Shown: positions 51,512-60,265, counted from the stretch's first letter. The stretch: DNA of 64,000 bases from Flavobacterium aquiphilum (GCF_027111335.1 NZ_CP114288.1:4588001-4652000), one strand, 5' to 3'. Translations and numbers: made by a program. Notes: generated by a model from the letters alone, not told the origin.

Positions 51512-51560
51512 ATTGATGTAACAACATTTGGAACCTATAAATCAACACCAATTATCACTG

Positions 51561-52337
51561 ATGAAACCCTTCCTCCTCTTATTACTCTTTTGTTCTTGCC
51601 TTTCAATTTATTCACAAGACTTCAATGATATTGACTTAAAAGAAATTCCCAAGGAAATAGAAGATATCAATTCTTTAATTCTTAAGGAGCCAACAGCCGA
51701 CAACTATTATCTAAGAGGCTATTATTATTACCAAATCAAAAATTATCCAAAAGCCATTGCCGATTATGACAAGGCCATATCGTTGAACCCGAATAACTAT
51801 AAATTTTATTATAGTAAAGGCAACACAAGCATTAAAATAAAAAATTTCAAACAAGCGATGGATTGCTATACAAAATGCATTTCGTTAAACAGTACGATTG
51901 CAAAAGCCTACTTCAACAGAGCGTATTCCAAGTCAATGGTTAACGATGCTAAAGGAGCAATCGATGACTATTCCAAAAGTATTTCAGTTAACCCAAAATA
52001 CGTGCAGGCCTATGAAAACAGAGGAATGCTAAAAAGACAGTTAAACCTACACAGAGAAGCCATCCAGGATTTTGACAAAGTAATCGAAATCAACCCTGAA
52101 TTCACCGAAGCCTATCAAAACAGGGCCTTTTCAAAAGCGATTCTTAGTATAAACGCCAAAAGTGATTTTGACAAAGTTGTAAGTTTAAGCCCCGAAGATC
52201 CGGAAGCCTATTACAATCGAGCCATCTATTTTATCAATTTTAAAATCAAAGGGGATTATTGCTCCGATTTAAAAAAAGCTAAAGAACTTCACTTCGACCC
52301 TGCAATTGAATTAATTGATAAGTATTGTAAACATTGA
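51561..52337 (+). CDS. Secreted TPR protein
   Basis: I choose the ATG at 51561 (258 residues, MKPFLLLLLFCSCLSIYSQD, a signal peptide); the frame also opens at a TTG 33 bases upstream. About six tetratricopeptide repeats follow, for example AIADYDKAISLNPNNYKFYY, AMDCYTKCISLNSTIAKAYF, AIDDYSKSISVNPKYVQAYE and AIQDFDKVIEINPEFTEAYQ. It should be a periplasmic or outer-membrane-associated scaffold. It lies 49 bases after the WG-repeat gene and they probably form an operon; both are exported repeat proteins. Confidence 0.9.
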   Translation: MKPFLLLLLFCSCLSIYSQDFNDIDLKEIPKEIEDINSLILKEPTADNYYLRGYYYYQIKNYPKAIADYDKAISLNPNNYKFYYSKGNTSIKIKNFKQAMDCYTKCISLNSTIAKAYFNRAYSKSMVNDAKGAIDDYSKSISVNPKYVQAYENRGMLKRQLNLHREAIQDFDKVIEINPEFTEAYQNRAFSKAILSINAKSDFDKVVSLSPEDPEAYYNRAIYFINFKIKGDYCSDLKKAKELHFDPAIELIDKYCKH

Positions 52338-52375
52338 TCTGAACATTCTAAATTTCGAGAGCACCCGATGGCGCA

Positions 52376-52553
52376 GATATATCAATGCAACGATAGCGCA
52401 GAAATATTTTCAATGCCCGCAAATAAAATCAAAAAGCCACTTCATTGCGAAGTGGTTTTGGTTTTTATAAGCTTCTATAAAATATCACGTAATTGATAAG
52501 ACACAAACTTCTAAAATCGAATTCCGGGAAATCAATCTCCCTCAGGAAAACCA
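52376..52553 (+). repeat. 3'-flank repeat, copy A, containing a terminator
   Basis: About 178 bases are shared with 55543-55722 at roughly four of five positions by eye. The copy starts GATATATCAATGCAACGATA, holds the hairpin CCACTTC / GAAGTGG (52437-52455) with TTTTGGTTTTT after it, and ends in AATCTCCCTCAGGAAAACC. It lies just downstream of the TPR gene. The rest of 52554-52919 is AT-rich with no further feature seen. Confidence 0.85.
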
Positions 52554-52919
52554 ACCAGCAAACTTTCAATTTATAGGTCAATGAGGACATAAGATAACGT
52601 TTTAACACTGTCTGTTCTTCATCCCTGACTCTTGTTGGAGTTATCGTTCTTGTAGCACTCACATTTTGATTTAAAACCTAAACTCGATTAATAATACCAT
52701 TTGTGAATATAAATAAATTTAGCCGTTACTTCATTTTTATATAAATCACGATTAAGCATGAACTTTAAATTAACACAGTCATTTCTCATAAATACCTTGA
52801 AAATAAAACATTTAACAATAAATTGTAATTTTTTTCTGAACTAATGATTAAGTTTGAAAGTGTAAAAAAAACACTTAATGAAAAATGTTTTTAATAAGCT
52901 ATTAACCAATTAACCAACC

Positions 52920-55463
52920 ATGAAAAAAACGCTAACTTTATTACTTCTTTTATTTTTTTCGCATCAAATCTATTCACAAAAAATAATCGAAAATCCTAAA
53001 ACAGGTTATACTACTGCTCCCTATTTGATTATCAAAAAAATTGAAATTACGAATACTTCAACCATTCTTTCTTTTGAAATTTCTCAATATGCAGGATTTC
53101 GATTTAGCATACCGAAAGAAACCTATATTAAAGATGCTGCTTCAAACGAGAAATTACTAATTAAAAGTGCCGAAGGTGTTCCCATAAATGATATGAATGT
53201 AATACCAGAATCTGGTGTTATAAATTATAAATTGATTTTTGGAAAACTAGACAAATCCGTTAAAAAAATAGAATACGGAGAAGCAAATGATGGTGGCAAT
53301 TGGCGTATTTATGACATTGCGCTACAACATTTACCTAATCCATCTGGCATTAAGACTGAATTAGAAGGAAATTGGTACAATACCGAAAATGCCAATTGGG
53401 AAGTAAGTTTTTATGATACAAATGCTATTTACAAAAGCCAGGTTTGGCAATATGATGCTGTAGTCTTAAAAAAAGGAAATAGTTCTATTACTTTGAAAAA
53501 TAAAGACCAAAAAGTCACATTATTTGTAAAAAAAGGAAAAACAGGAAATTATTTTATTGGTGAAAACCCAAAATCATTAATAGCTTTTGCAAATACTATT
53601 CAAAATTTAGCTGTTAAAACAACTAACGATGACAAACCTTACGAGCTGCCAATTCTCAAGAATGACTCGGCTGTTTATAATGGTTATATTAAAAATTATA
53701 GTAAACAAACCAATATTAAAACTATTGCAATCCATATTGATGATATTATTACGGGAGAACAAAATACACAAGTTGCCAAAGTTGATGAAAACGGCTTTTT
53801 TTCGATAAAAATACCTTTGTATTATCCACACGAGGTTTGGGTGCGTTCTCCTGTTTTTAATGGTTCTGTTTTTTTAGAACCAGGCAAAACGCTGTTTCAA
53901 TTATTAGGAGATAAAAATTCTCTTTATATGGGAGAATCAGCAAAGATAAATTCTGATTTAATTCAATTTAATCCAAGATGGTTCAATTATGATGAAGTGT
54001 CTAGTAAAATACTAGATATGAAACCAGCAGACTACAAAGCTTATTGTCAGAATTTGGCAAATAAAGAAATGGATAAATTGGAAACGCTAAAAAAAACTAA
54101 TGCCATTGGAAACAAAGCTTATCAAGTTAAAAAATTAAACATTCAATATGACAATTATGAACATATGCTGGATTACAGCTCTAACTTTATGTCTGCTTAT
54201 CGAAACAAAAATAAAATTCCTAGAGAACAAAGAGAGATAAACTTCAAAATGGATTCGCTTACCGCAGATTATTATGATTTTATAACAGATGAGCTTGCAA
54301 ATAACCAATTAGCAGTGATCACAAATAGTTATCGATACTACCTTAATCAATTGCAATATTTAGATTTAATAAATTTAAAATCTGTAAGCACAAGTATCCT
54401 CGAAATTGCAGCAGAACTTCAAAAAAGGAATTATTCTTTCACAGAACAAGAGCAACAATTATTAGTCGATACGAAGGAAATAGAAACCTTACTAAAGAGT
54501 CCAGATCATAAAGAGTTTCAAAAAAAATATGGGGAAATTAGTTCAGCATTTTATACTAAACATCAAAAAATAGTTGCAGAAATAGCGAAAGAAGGTGATT
54601 TTTCTACATTGAAATTAGAGCAGTATTTAGTCAAAAACAACATCCCTATTTCTAACGAAGAAAAAGAATTTTTAGTGGCTGAAAAAACATTAGCGAAGTC
54701 TGCTTCTTCTCAAAAATTAAAACAATATACTTCTGTAGGTAAAAATCAAAGTACATTTTATAAGAAGCATGAAGCTATTTCAAGCTATTTATATTTAGAA
54801 AAAAGAACCAATTTTAGAAATAAAAAACTAGCTGAATTGCTGAATGTAAAAGTTGGTTTTGCAACCGATATTATGGCCTCTCAAGATGTTTGTAATAAAA
54901 TTGTTTCTCAACTGACACCATTATCAGAAGAGGATTTAGTTCTTGCACAAAAACAATTAAAAACGCCATTCATTGCTGATTATATAGCAAAATGCAACAA
55001 TCAGACCATTGCAAAAATAGAAGCCAATAAAAAACAAACTGGCTTTGTACTCAATGAAACACCAAAAACGGAAGGTGATGAATTGTTTGCCAGTATTATG
55101 AAAAAGTACAAAGGCAAAGTGGTCTATGTCGATTTTTGGGCAACTTGGTGTGGTCCTTGTCGTTCTGGAATTGAGCAAATAAAACCTTTAAAGGAAGAAA
55201 TGGCTGAGGAAAATGTTGCCTTTGTCTATCTGACCAATCAAACTTCACCGGAGAACACCTACTCCGCAATGATTCCAGAAATTAAAGGGGAACATTATCG
55301 TTTATCTGCTGATCAATGGAATTATTTATCGGCTAAATTTAATATTTCAGGTATTCCTCATTATGTATTGGCAGGAAAAAATGGAGAAGTTATTAATCCA
55401 AAATTAGGACATCTGGATAATGAAGAATTAAAAGCTGAATTAGAAAAGAGAATTAAAGAATAA
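52920..55463 (+). CDS. Large exported TlpA-like thioredoxin-fold protein
   Basis: The 847-residue protein has a signal peptide (MKKTLTLLLLLFFSHQIYSQ). Its first 700 residues contain a beta-rich part (about 25-330) and a long helical part rich in Lys, Glu and Gln (about 340-690). The C-terminal 140 residues are a thioredoxin-like domain of the TlpA/ResA kind: YKGKVVYVDFWATWCGPCRS with active-site Cys-Gly-Pro-Cys, then a cis-Pro in FNISGIPHYVLAGKNGEV. Such proteins act in periplasmic thiol-disulfide exchange. A similar domain order (DUF-type N-terminal region plus TlpA) is common in Bacteroidota. It is monocistronic. Confidence 0.88.
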   Translation: MKKTLTLLLLLFFSHQIYSQKIIENPKTGYTTAPYLIIKKIEITNTSTILSFEISQYAGFRFSIPKETYIKDAASNEKLLIKSAEGVPINDMNVIPESGVINYKLIFGKLDKSVKKIEYGEANDGGNWRIYDIALQHLPNPSGIKTELEGNWYNTENANWEVSFYDTNAIYKSQVWQYDAVVLKKGNSSITLKNKDQKVTLFVKKGKTGNYFIGENPKSLIAFANTIQNLAVKTTNDDKPYELPILKNDSAVYNGYIKNYSKQTNIKTIAIHIDDIITGEQNTQVAKVDENGFFSIKIPLYYPHEVWVRSPVFNGSVFLEPGKTLFQLLGDKNSLYMGESAKINSDLIQFNPRWFNYDEVSSKILDMKPADYKAYCQNLANKEMDKLETLKKTNAIGNKAYQVKKLNIQYDNYEHMLDYSSNFMSAYRNKNKIPREQREINFKMDSLTADYYDFITDELANNQLAVITNSYRYYLNQLQYLDLINLKSVSTSILEIAAELQKRNYSFTEQEQQLLVDTKEIETLLKSPDHKEFQKKYGEISSAFYTKHQKIVAEIAKEGDFSTLKLEQYLVKNNIPISNEEKEFLVAEKTLAKSASSQKLKQYTSVGKNQSTFYKKHEAISSYLYLEKRTNFRNKKLAELLNVKVGFATDIMASQDVCNKIVSQLTPLSEEDLVLAQKQLKTPFIADYIAKCNNQTIAKIEANKKQTGFVLNETPKTEGDELFASIMKKYKGKVVYVDFWATWCGPCRSGIEQIKPLKEEMAEENVAFVYLTNQTSPENTYSAMIPEIKGEHYRLSADQWNYLSAKFNISGIPHYVLAGKNGEVINPKLGHLDNEELKAELEKRIKE

Positions 55464-55482
55464 GATAAAAAACACAAAACAT

Positions 55483-55520
55483 AAAGAGCTGTTTTTTAAG
55501 TTGATGACAGCTCTTTTATT
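55483..55520 (+). terminator. Intrinsic terminator after the thioredoxin-fold gene
   Basis: AAAGAGCTGT (55483-55492) pairs perfectly with ACAGCTCTTT (55507-55516), followed by T and A/T bases. Confidence 0.88.
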
Positions 55521-55542
55521 ATTAGAATAACACAGACCACTT

Positions 55543-55722
55543 GGATATATCAACACAACGATAACGCAGAAATGTTTTCTGTGCCCGCAAAGAGCATCGA
55601 CAAAGCCACTTCATTGCGAAGTGGTTTTGGTTTTTATAAGCTGTAATAAAATATCACGTAAAAGATAAGACATAAACTTCTACAATCGAATTCCAGGAAA
55701 ATCAATCTCCCTTATGAAAACC
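55543..55722 (+). repeat. 3'-flank repeat, copy B, containing a second terminator
   Basis: It matches 52376-52553 over its length, including the identical hairpin CCACTTC / GAAGTGG (55606-55624) and TTTTGGTTTTT, followed by ATAAGCTGTAATAAAATATC. It sits after the gene's own terminator, so the gene has two in tandem. Confidence 0.85.
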
Positions 55723-55728
55723 AGTCCC

Positions 55729-55830
55729 CTAGCCCTGATGGAAACGGCATCCTGTTGTCCTGGTCCCGATAGCTATCGGGAAGGACAACAGATATAGTGG
55801 ACAGCTGGATTAAGCTCCAAGAAAATAATT
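55729..55830 (+). repeat. Dispersed structured element, copy 7
   Basis: It shows TAGCCCTGATGGAAACGGCA, the stem TTGTCCTGG / GGACAACAG capped by the palindrome CCCGATAGCTATCGGG, then ATATAGTGGACAGCTGGA and AGCTCCAAG. It lies upstream of the Rrf2 gene in sense orientation. Confidence 0.8.
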
Positions 55831-55871
55831 GCACTAATGCCCCAAAAAAGAAACGCGAATAGCCATCGTTA

Positions 55872-55902
55872 TTTGCAAAAATTAAAAAAAAAGCTATATT
55901 TG
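55872..55902 (+). promoter_or_regulatory. Candidate promoter of the Rrf2 gene
   Basis: TTTG at 55872-55875 and TATATTTG at 55895-55902, 19 bases apart, fit the Bacteroidota -33/-7 arrangement well. The start codon is 71 bases downstream. Confidence 0.7.
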
Positions 55903-55973
55903 ACACTTATAAATCTATTCTCGAAAAAAGAATCCATTTGATTTTATATTCATTATAAAAAAAATCAGCCTGA

Positions 55974-56387
55974 ATGCTTTCACACAAAACCAAATATGCC
56001 CTTAAAGCGCTTCTTTATTTAGCCCAACAAGACGAAAACCATATTTCGAGAACTATTGAAATTGCGGAAGGAGCCAATATCCCTAAAAAGTTTTTGGAGC
56101 AGATACTTTTGGATTTAAAGAGAGGTCATTTTGTGGGGAGCAAACAAGGAAAATACGGTGGTTATTACCTTTTGAAAGATAAAGAAACCATCACTTTGGC
56201 TGATATTCACCGATTATTTGACGGTGCAATCGCATTACTTCCCTGTGCTTCATTAAATTTTTACGAGCGTTGTGCGGATTGCGTTAGCGAGGACGAATGC
56301 CATCTACGACACGGGTTGGTGGTTATCCGAGACGAGACTTTGAAAGCGATGCAAGGCATCACTATCGCCTCATTGGTAAAAAAATAA
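55974..56387 (+). CDS. Rrf2 family transcriptional regulator with possible Fe-S ligands
   Basis: The 137-residue protein has the Rrf2 winged helix-turn-helix (KTKYALKALLYLAQQ, RTIEIAEGANIPKKFLEQIL, VGSKQGKYGGYYLLK). After it comes a loop with Cys91, Cys100, Cys103 and Cys109 followed by His110 (PCASLNFYERCADCVSEDEC). Members of this family that bind Fe-S clusters (IscR, NsrR) use three Cys in this place, while CymR-type regulators of cysteine metabolism lack them, so a redox- or sulfur-linked signal is plausible. It precedes the Cys-rich small ORF and receptor/ABC cluster on the same strand. Confidence 0.9.
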   Translation: MLSHKTKYALKALLYLAQQDENHISRTIEIAEGANIPKKFLEQILLDLKRGHFVGSKQGKYGGYYLLKDKETITLADIHRLFDGAIALLPCASLNFYERCADCVSEDECHLRHGLVVIRDETLKAMQGITIASLVKK

Positions 56388-56404
56388 AAAAATATTTTTT
56401 AACT

Positions 56405-56437
56405 TCTACTAATTTTATAGAATTAATTATATATTTG
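56405..56437 (+). promoter_or_regulatory. Candidate promoter and operator before the Cys-rich small ORF
   Basis: TATATTTG at 56430-56437 (then C) is a perfect -7 element. Over the -33 region lies TCTACTAATTTTATAGAA, a partly symmetric sequence; its first ten bases (56405-56414) recur at 56612-56621 just before the TonB receptor start. Rrf2 is a plausible binder, by inference. Confidence 0.55.
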
Positions 56438-56476
56438 CATCGAATTAAAAATCGATAACCAAGTAAATTTTCCCTT

Positions 56477-56587
56477 ATGCAAACAATTAGCAGAAAAAAA
56501 ATTGAAGTCAGACCCCAAAACAAATTAATAAATATTTCAAATGTAGAAAAAAACATCAGCCAACTGATGTGTATGTGTATGTGCTAG
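56477..56587 (+). CDS. 36-residue leader-like ORF ending Met-Cys-Met-Cys-Met-Cys
   Basis: The frame starts MQTISRKKIEVRPQNKLINI and ends ISQLMCMCMC before TAG. Its C-terminal alternation of Met and Cys codons next to the stop is a pattern known from cysteine-responsive leader peptides. It begins about 40 bases after a -7 element and ends 53 bases before the TonB receptor start. I see no terminator hairpin between, so any effect would be on translation, RNA folding or Rho-type termination. Confidence 0.75.
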   Translation: MQTISRKKIEVRPQNKLINISNVEKNISQLMCMCMC

Positions 56588-56640
56588 AATTAAAAAAAGT
56601 TAAATTAAAACTCTACTAATTACATATAATTTACATAATA

Positions 56641-59208
56641 ATGAGAACTTTATACATAAAATCAATCGCAAGCTTTATATTTTTATTTATCATATCAACT
56701 GCGCCGGCACAAACCATTACAGGTGTTATAACAGACAATCAACAAAATCCTCTTCCGGGGGTAAACATCGTTCTGAAAGGAACAAAATACAATACAACTT
56801 CTGATGCCGATGGAAAATTTGACATTGATATCAGAGAAAAACTTCCGGCCACTTTATTGGTGCAATACGTAGGATATACCAATGCCGAAGTAGAAATAAC
56901 TAAATTATCTACTGCCCCACTTCAAATTACCTTAACTCCTGAAGGCGAAAATGTGCTGGTTGAAGTTGTGGTTTCCTCGAGACGTAGAATTGAAAAAGCT
57001 CAGGATGTGCCTATCGCTGTATCGGTAGTAACAGGTAAACAAGCGGAACAAACAGGTGCTTTTAATGTGAACCGTATCAAGGAATTGGTTCCTTCTGTAC
57101 AATTATATTCTTCTAACCCAAGAAATACAGGGATCAACATTCGTGGTCTGGGTTCACCATTCGGACTTACCAATGACGGTATCGATCCGGGTGTAGGTTT
57201 CTATGTTGACGGTGTTTATTACGCCCGCCCTGCGGCAACTACTTTAGATTTTATCGATGTAGATCAAATCGAGGTATTGCGTGGACCACAAGGAACTTTG
57301 TTTGGTAAAAACACTACTTCAGGAGCTTTTAATATCACTTCACGCAAACCAAGTTTCACTTCTGGAGCAGACTTTGAAGTAAGCTACGGAAATTATAACT
57401 ATTTACAAGCTAAGGCTTCTGTTACTGGTGGATTAACTAGTAAAATTGCAGGAAGGTTATCTTTTTCTGGTACTTCACGTGATGGTATTGTTGATAATGT
57501 TAAAACAGGAAGACCAACAAATACATTAAACAATCAAGGCATTAGAGGACAATTACTTTATAAGCCAACAGAAAATACAAATATTACATTAGCAGGAGAT
57601 ATCACAACTCAGCATAATGACGGATATGCTCAGGTTGTTGCAGGAGTAGCACCAACACAAAGAGTTCCTCAGCGTCAATTTAACGCAATTATTGCTGATT
57701 TAAACTACCAACTTCCAAGCTTAAATGCTTTCGATCGTAAAATTGACCATGATACTCCATGGCGTTCGAACCAAGATTTAGGTGGTGCTTCGTTGAATGT
57801 TGACACAAAAATTGGAAACGGAACTCTTACTTCGACTACTGCATGGAGATTCTGGACCTGGGATCCATCAAATGACAGAGATTTTACAGGTCTGCAACAG
57901 CTTGCCAAATCACAAAACCCTTCCAGACAAACTCAATTTACTCAAGAGATTCGTTATGCGGGTCAGATTACATCAAAAATTAGTGGAGTTGCCGGTGTAT
58001 TTTTCATCGATCAAACATCAAAAACAAAAGGTACCGAAGAATCAGGAAATGCACAATGGAGATTTGCTCAAGACTCATTTACACCGGCAAATACTGCATT
58101 ATGGAAAACACCAGGTCTTTTTGAAGGATATGGGATACATACAGATGCCCAAATACATTCTACAAGTGCGGCAGTATTTGGACAATTAGACTGGGCTGTT
58201 ACAGACAAACTGCACGTATTACCAGGTTTAAGATACAACTACGACGAAAAAAATGCAGATTATGACCGTAAAACATACGGAGGACTTCAAACCTCTGATC
58301 CCGCATTAATTGCTTTGAAAAAGAAAGTATATACAGATCAAAATTTCTCGTCTGATAATGACGATACGGACTTCTCAGGAAACATAACAGTAGCATACAA
58401 AGTAAATGACAAAATCAATGCTTATGGTACTTTCGCAAAAAGCTACAAACCTATCGGGGTAAACGTAGCCGGACTTCCAACTCCTCCTGCGGGACAAACT
58501 TTAGGAGATCTTGCAACTGTGAAACCGGAAGATGTTACGCACTATGAATTTGGAGTTAAAACTTCTCCAATAGCAAACTCAATATTGAACTTGACTTACT
58601 TTAATACCGACATTAAAGATTTCCAAACTAACGTTCAGGCAGCTGAATTAGGAGTAAACCGAGGATATCTTGCCAATGCAGATGAAGTACGTGTACAAGG
58701 TGTGGAATTGGATTTCAGTTTTGTCATTAACAAACATTTCAACTTCTACGGAGCCGGAACTTATAGTGATGGCAAGTATGTGAAATTTACAAATGCACCT
58801 CTTCCACTTGAAGAAACAGGAGCAGCGGTATCCTACAAAGATGTTTCCGGAACTAATTTACCAGGAGTTTCAAAATGGGCGGGAAGCTTGAGCAGTGAAT
58901 ATACAAAAGACGCAAAATTCTTTTCAAACGCGGGGAAATTCTTCATAGCTATTGACGGTTATGCCCGTTCCGAATTCTCGTCAAGCCCATCAGCTTCGAA
59001 ATATTTAGTGGTTCCGGGTTACGCAATCTTCAATGGTCGTTTAGGTTTCCGTGCAGCCGAAGGTTTATCGGTTCACATTTGGGGACGCAACCTTTTGAAC
59101 AAAAATTATTATGAGCAATTGTTACCTGCCGGAGGAAATGCCGGTCAATATGCAGCAGTGTTGGGAGACCAAATCACTTATGGTATTACGTTGAAATATT
59201 CATTGTAA
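56641..59208 (+). CDS. TonB-dependent receptor
   Basis: The 855-residue outer-membrane protein has a signal peptide (MRTLYIKSIASFIFLFIIST, with PAQ before the cut). A carboxypeptidase-regulatory-like domain follows (GVITDNQQNPLPGVNIVLKG, about 28-47), then the plug (about 115-230; EVLRGPQGTLFGKNTTSGAF is the plug signature) and a beta-barrel ending YGITLKYSL. There is no SusD gene next to it, so it is not a typical polysaccharide locus. It lies between the Cys-rich small ORF and a Pst-like ABC transporter, so its substrate is probably the source of the same anion. Confidence 0.94.
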   Translation: MRTLYIKSIASFIFLFIISTAPAQTITGVITDNQQNPLPGVNIVLKGTKYNTTSDADGKFDIDIREKLPATLLVQYVGYTNAEVEITKLSTAPLQITLTPEGENVLVEVVVSSRRRIEKAQDVPIAVSVVTGKQAEQTGAFNVNRIKELVPSVQLYSSNPRNTGINIRGLGSPFGLTNDGIDPGVGFYVDGVYYARPAATTLDFIDVDQIEVLRGPQGTLFGKNTTSGAFNITSRKPSFTSGADFEVSYGNYNYLQAKASVTGGLTSKIAGRLSFSGTSRDGIVDNVKTGRPTNTLNNQGIRGQLLYKPTENTNITLAGDITTQHNDGYAQVVAGVAPTQRVPQRQFNAIIADLNYQLPSLNAFDRKIDHDTPWRSNQDLGGASLNVDTKIGNGTLTSTTAWRFWTWDPSNDRDFTGLQQLAKSQNPSRQTQFTQEIRYAGQITSKISGVAGVFFIDQTSKTKGTEESGNAQWRFAQDSFTPANTALWKTPGLFEGYGIHTDAQIHSTSAAVFGQLDWAVTDKLHVLPGLRYNYDEKNADYDRKTYGGLQTSDPALIALKKKVYTDQNFSSDNDDTDFSGNITVAYKVNDKINAYGTFAKSYKPIGVNVAGLPTPPAGQTLGDLATVKPEDVTHYEFGVKTSPIANSILNLTYFNTDIKDFQTNVQAAELGVNRGYLANADEVRVQGVELDFSFVINKHFNFYGAGTYSDGKYVKFTNAPLPLEETGAAVSYKDVSGTNLPGVSKWAGSLSSEYTKDAKFFSNAGKFFIAIDGYARSEFSSSPSASKYLVVPGYAIFNGRLGFRAAEGLSVHIWGRNLLNKNYYEQLLPAGGNAGQYAAVLGDQITYGITLKYSL

Positions 59209-59220
59209 CCATTCAAAAAA

Positions 59221-59277
59221 AAATCACAAAGTTAATTTGACTTGACACATCAGTTGACTTTGTGATTTATATTATTT
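59221..59277. terminator. Long hairpin after the TonB receptor gene
   Basis: AAATCACAAAGT (59221-59232) pairs perfectly with ACTTTGTGATTT (59257-59268) with three more pairs inside; the T-run after it is weak. It may reduce rather than stop transcription into the ABC genes. Confidence 0.6.
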
Positions 59278-59317
59278 CAAAAAAAGACAAGACAAAAACC
59301 AAGACAAGTAGGACAAA

Positions 59318-60265
59318 ATGAAAACAAACAAAAAATTATTATTGACGCTAGTGGTGCTAATTATTACAAACATCACGCCCAACAAAGTTTCGGCGCAAGA
59401 ACTATCAGGAAACATCAGTATTTCAGGAGCTTTTGCTTTATATCCAATCACTGTAAAATGGGCCGAAGAATTCAAAAAAGCGCACCCAAAAGTTAAAATT
59501 GACATTCAAGCCGGAGGTGCCGGAAAAGGGATAACAGATGTACTGTCTAAAGTAACCGACATCGGATTGGTTTCCCGTGAGATAAATGCCGCCGAATTCA
59601 AAAAAGGAGCTTATCCTATTGCCGTTACCAAAGATGCCGTAATTCCAACCATCAGCGCTTCGAGTCCTTTCAAAGCAGTTTTATACCAAAAAGGGATAAA
59701 AAAAGAAGCCTTCAACAATATTTTCATCACCGGAAAATATAAAACATGGAATGTTCTTGGGATCAAAAGTACCGCTCCAATCCATGTGTACACACGTTCG
59801 GATGCCGCAGGAGCCGCAGAAACTTGGGCAAGTTATTTCGGTAAAAAACAAGAAGACTTACAGGGAGTTGCCGTTTTTGGAGATCCGGGATTGGCGCAGG
59901 CTGTGCAAAGAGATCCTTCGGGAATTGGTTTTAACAACATCGTTTACATCTATGATGCAAAAACCAACAAACCAACAAACGGAATTGTTCCTGCACCGAT
60001 TGACCTTAACAACAATGGCAAACTAGATCCAAATGAGAATTTTTATGGCGATGTTGACAAACTGATTGCCGCTATTGCTGCAGGGAAATATCCTTCACCA
60101 CCCGCTAGAGATTTGTATTTTGTTACAACAGGTAAACCAAAAAACGCCGCTGTAAAAGCATTCATAAAATACATTCTTACCGATGGACAAAAATTTGTTT
60201 CGGAGGCGGGATATATCAAACTTTCACAGGAAAAATTGAAAAAAGAATTAGGGAAGGTAAAATAA
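59318..60265 (+). CDS. Pst-like periplasmic substrate-binding protein, atypical anion site
   Basis: The 315-residue protein has a signal peptide (KLLLTLVVLIITNITPNKVS) and the PstS-like fold: ISISGAFALYPITVKWAEEF (about 33-52), DIQAGGAGKGITDVLSKVTD, DIGLVSREINAAEF and VYTRSDAAGAAETWASYF. In phosphate-binding PstS proteins the last motif is usually R-x-D-G-S-G-T and the first contains Thr/Ser; here the hydroxyl residues are Ala (R160, D162 and G165 kept; A164 and A166 replace Ser and Thr). Phosphate is therefore an unlikely ligand. Its genomic company suggests sulfate or a related oxyanion. Confidence 0.85.
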   Translation: MKTNKKLLLTLVVLIITNITPNKVSAQELSGNISISGAFALYPITVKWAEEFKKAHPKVKIDIQAGGAGKGITDVLSKVTDIGLVSREINAAEFKKGAYPIAVTKDAVIPTISASSPFKAVLYQKGIKKEAFNNIFITGKYKTWNVLGIKSTAPIHVYTRSDAAGAAETWASYFGKKQEDLQGVAVFGDPGLAQAVQRDPSGIGFNNIVYIYDAKTNKPTNGIVPAPIDLNNNGKLDPNENFYGDVDKLIAAIAAGKYPSPPARDLYFVTTGKPKNAAVKAFIKYILTDGQKFVSEAGYIKLSQEKLKKELGKVK

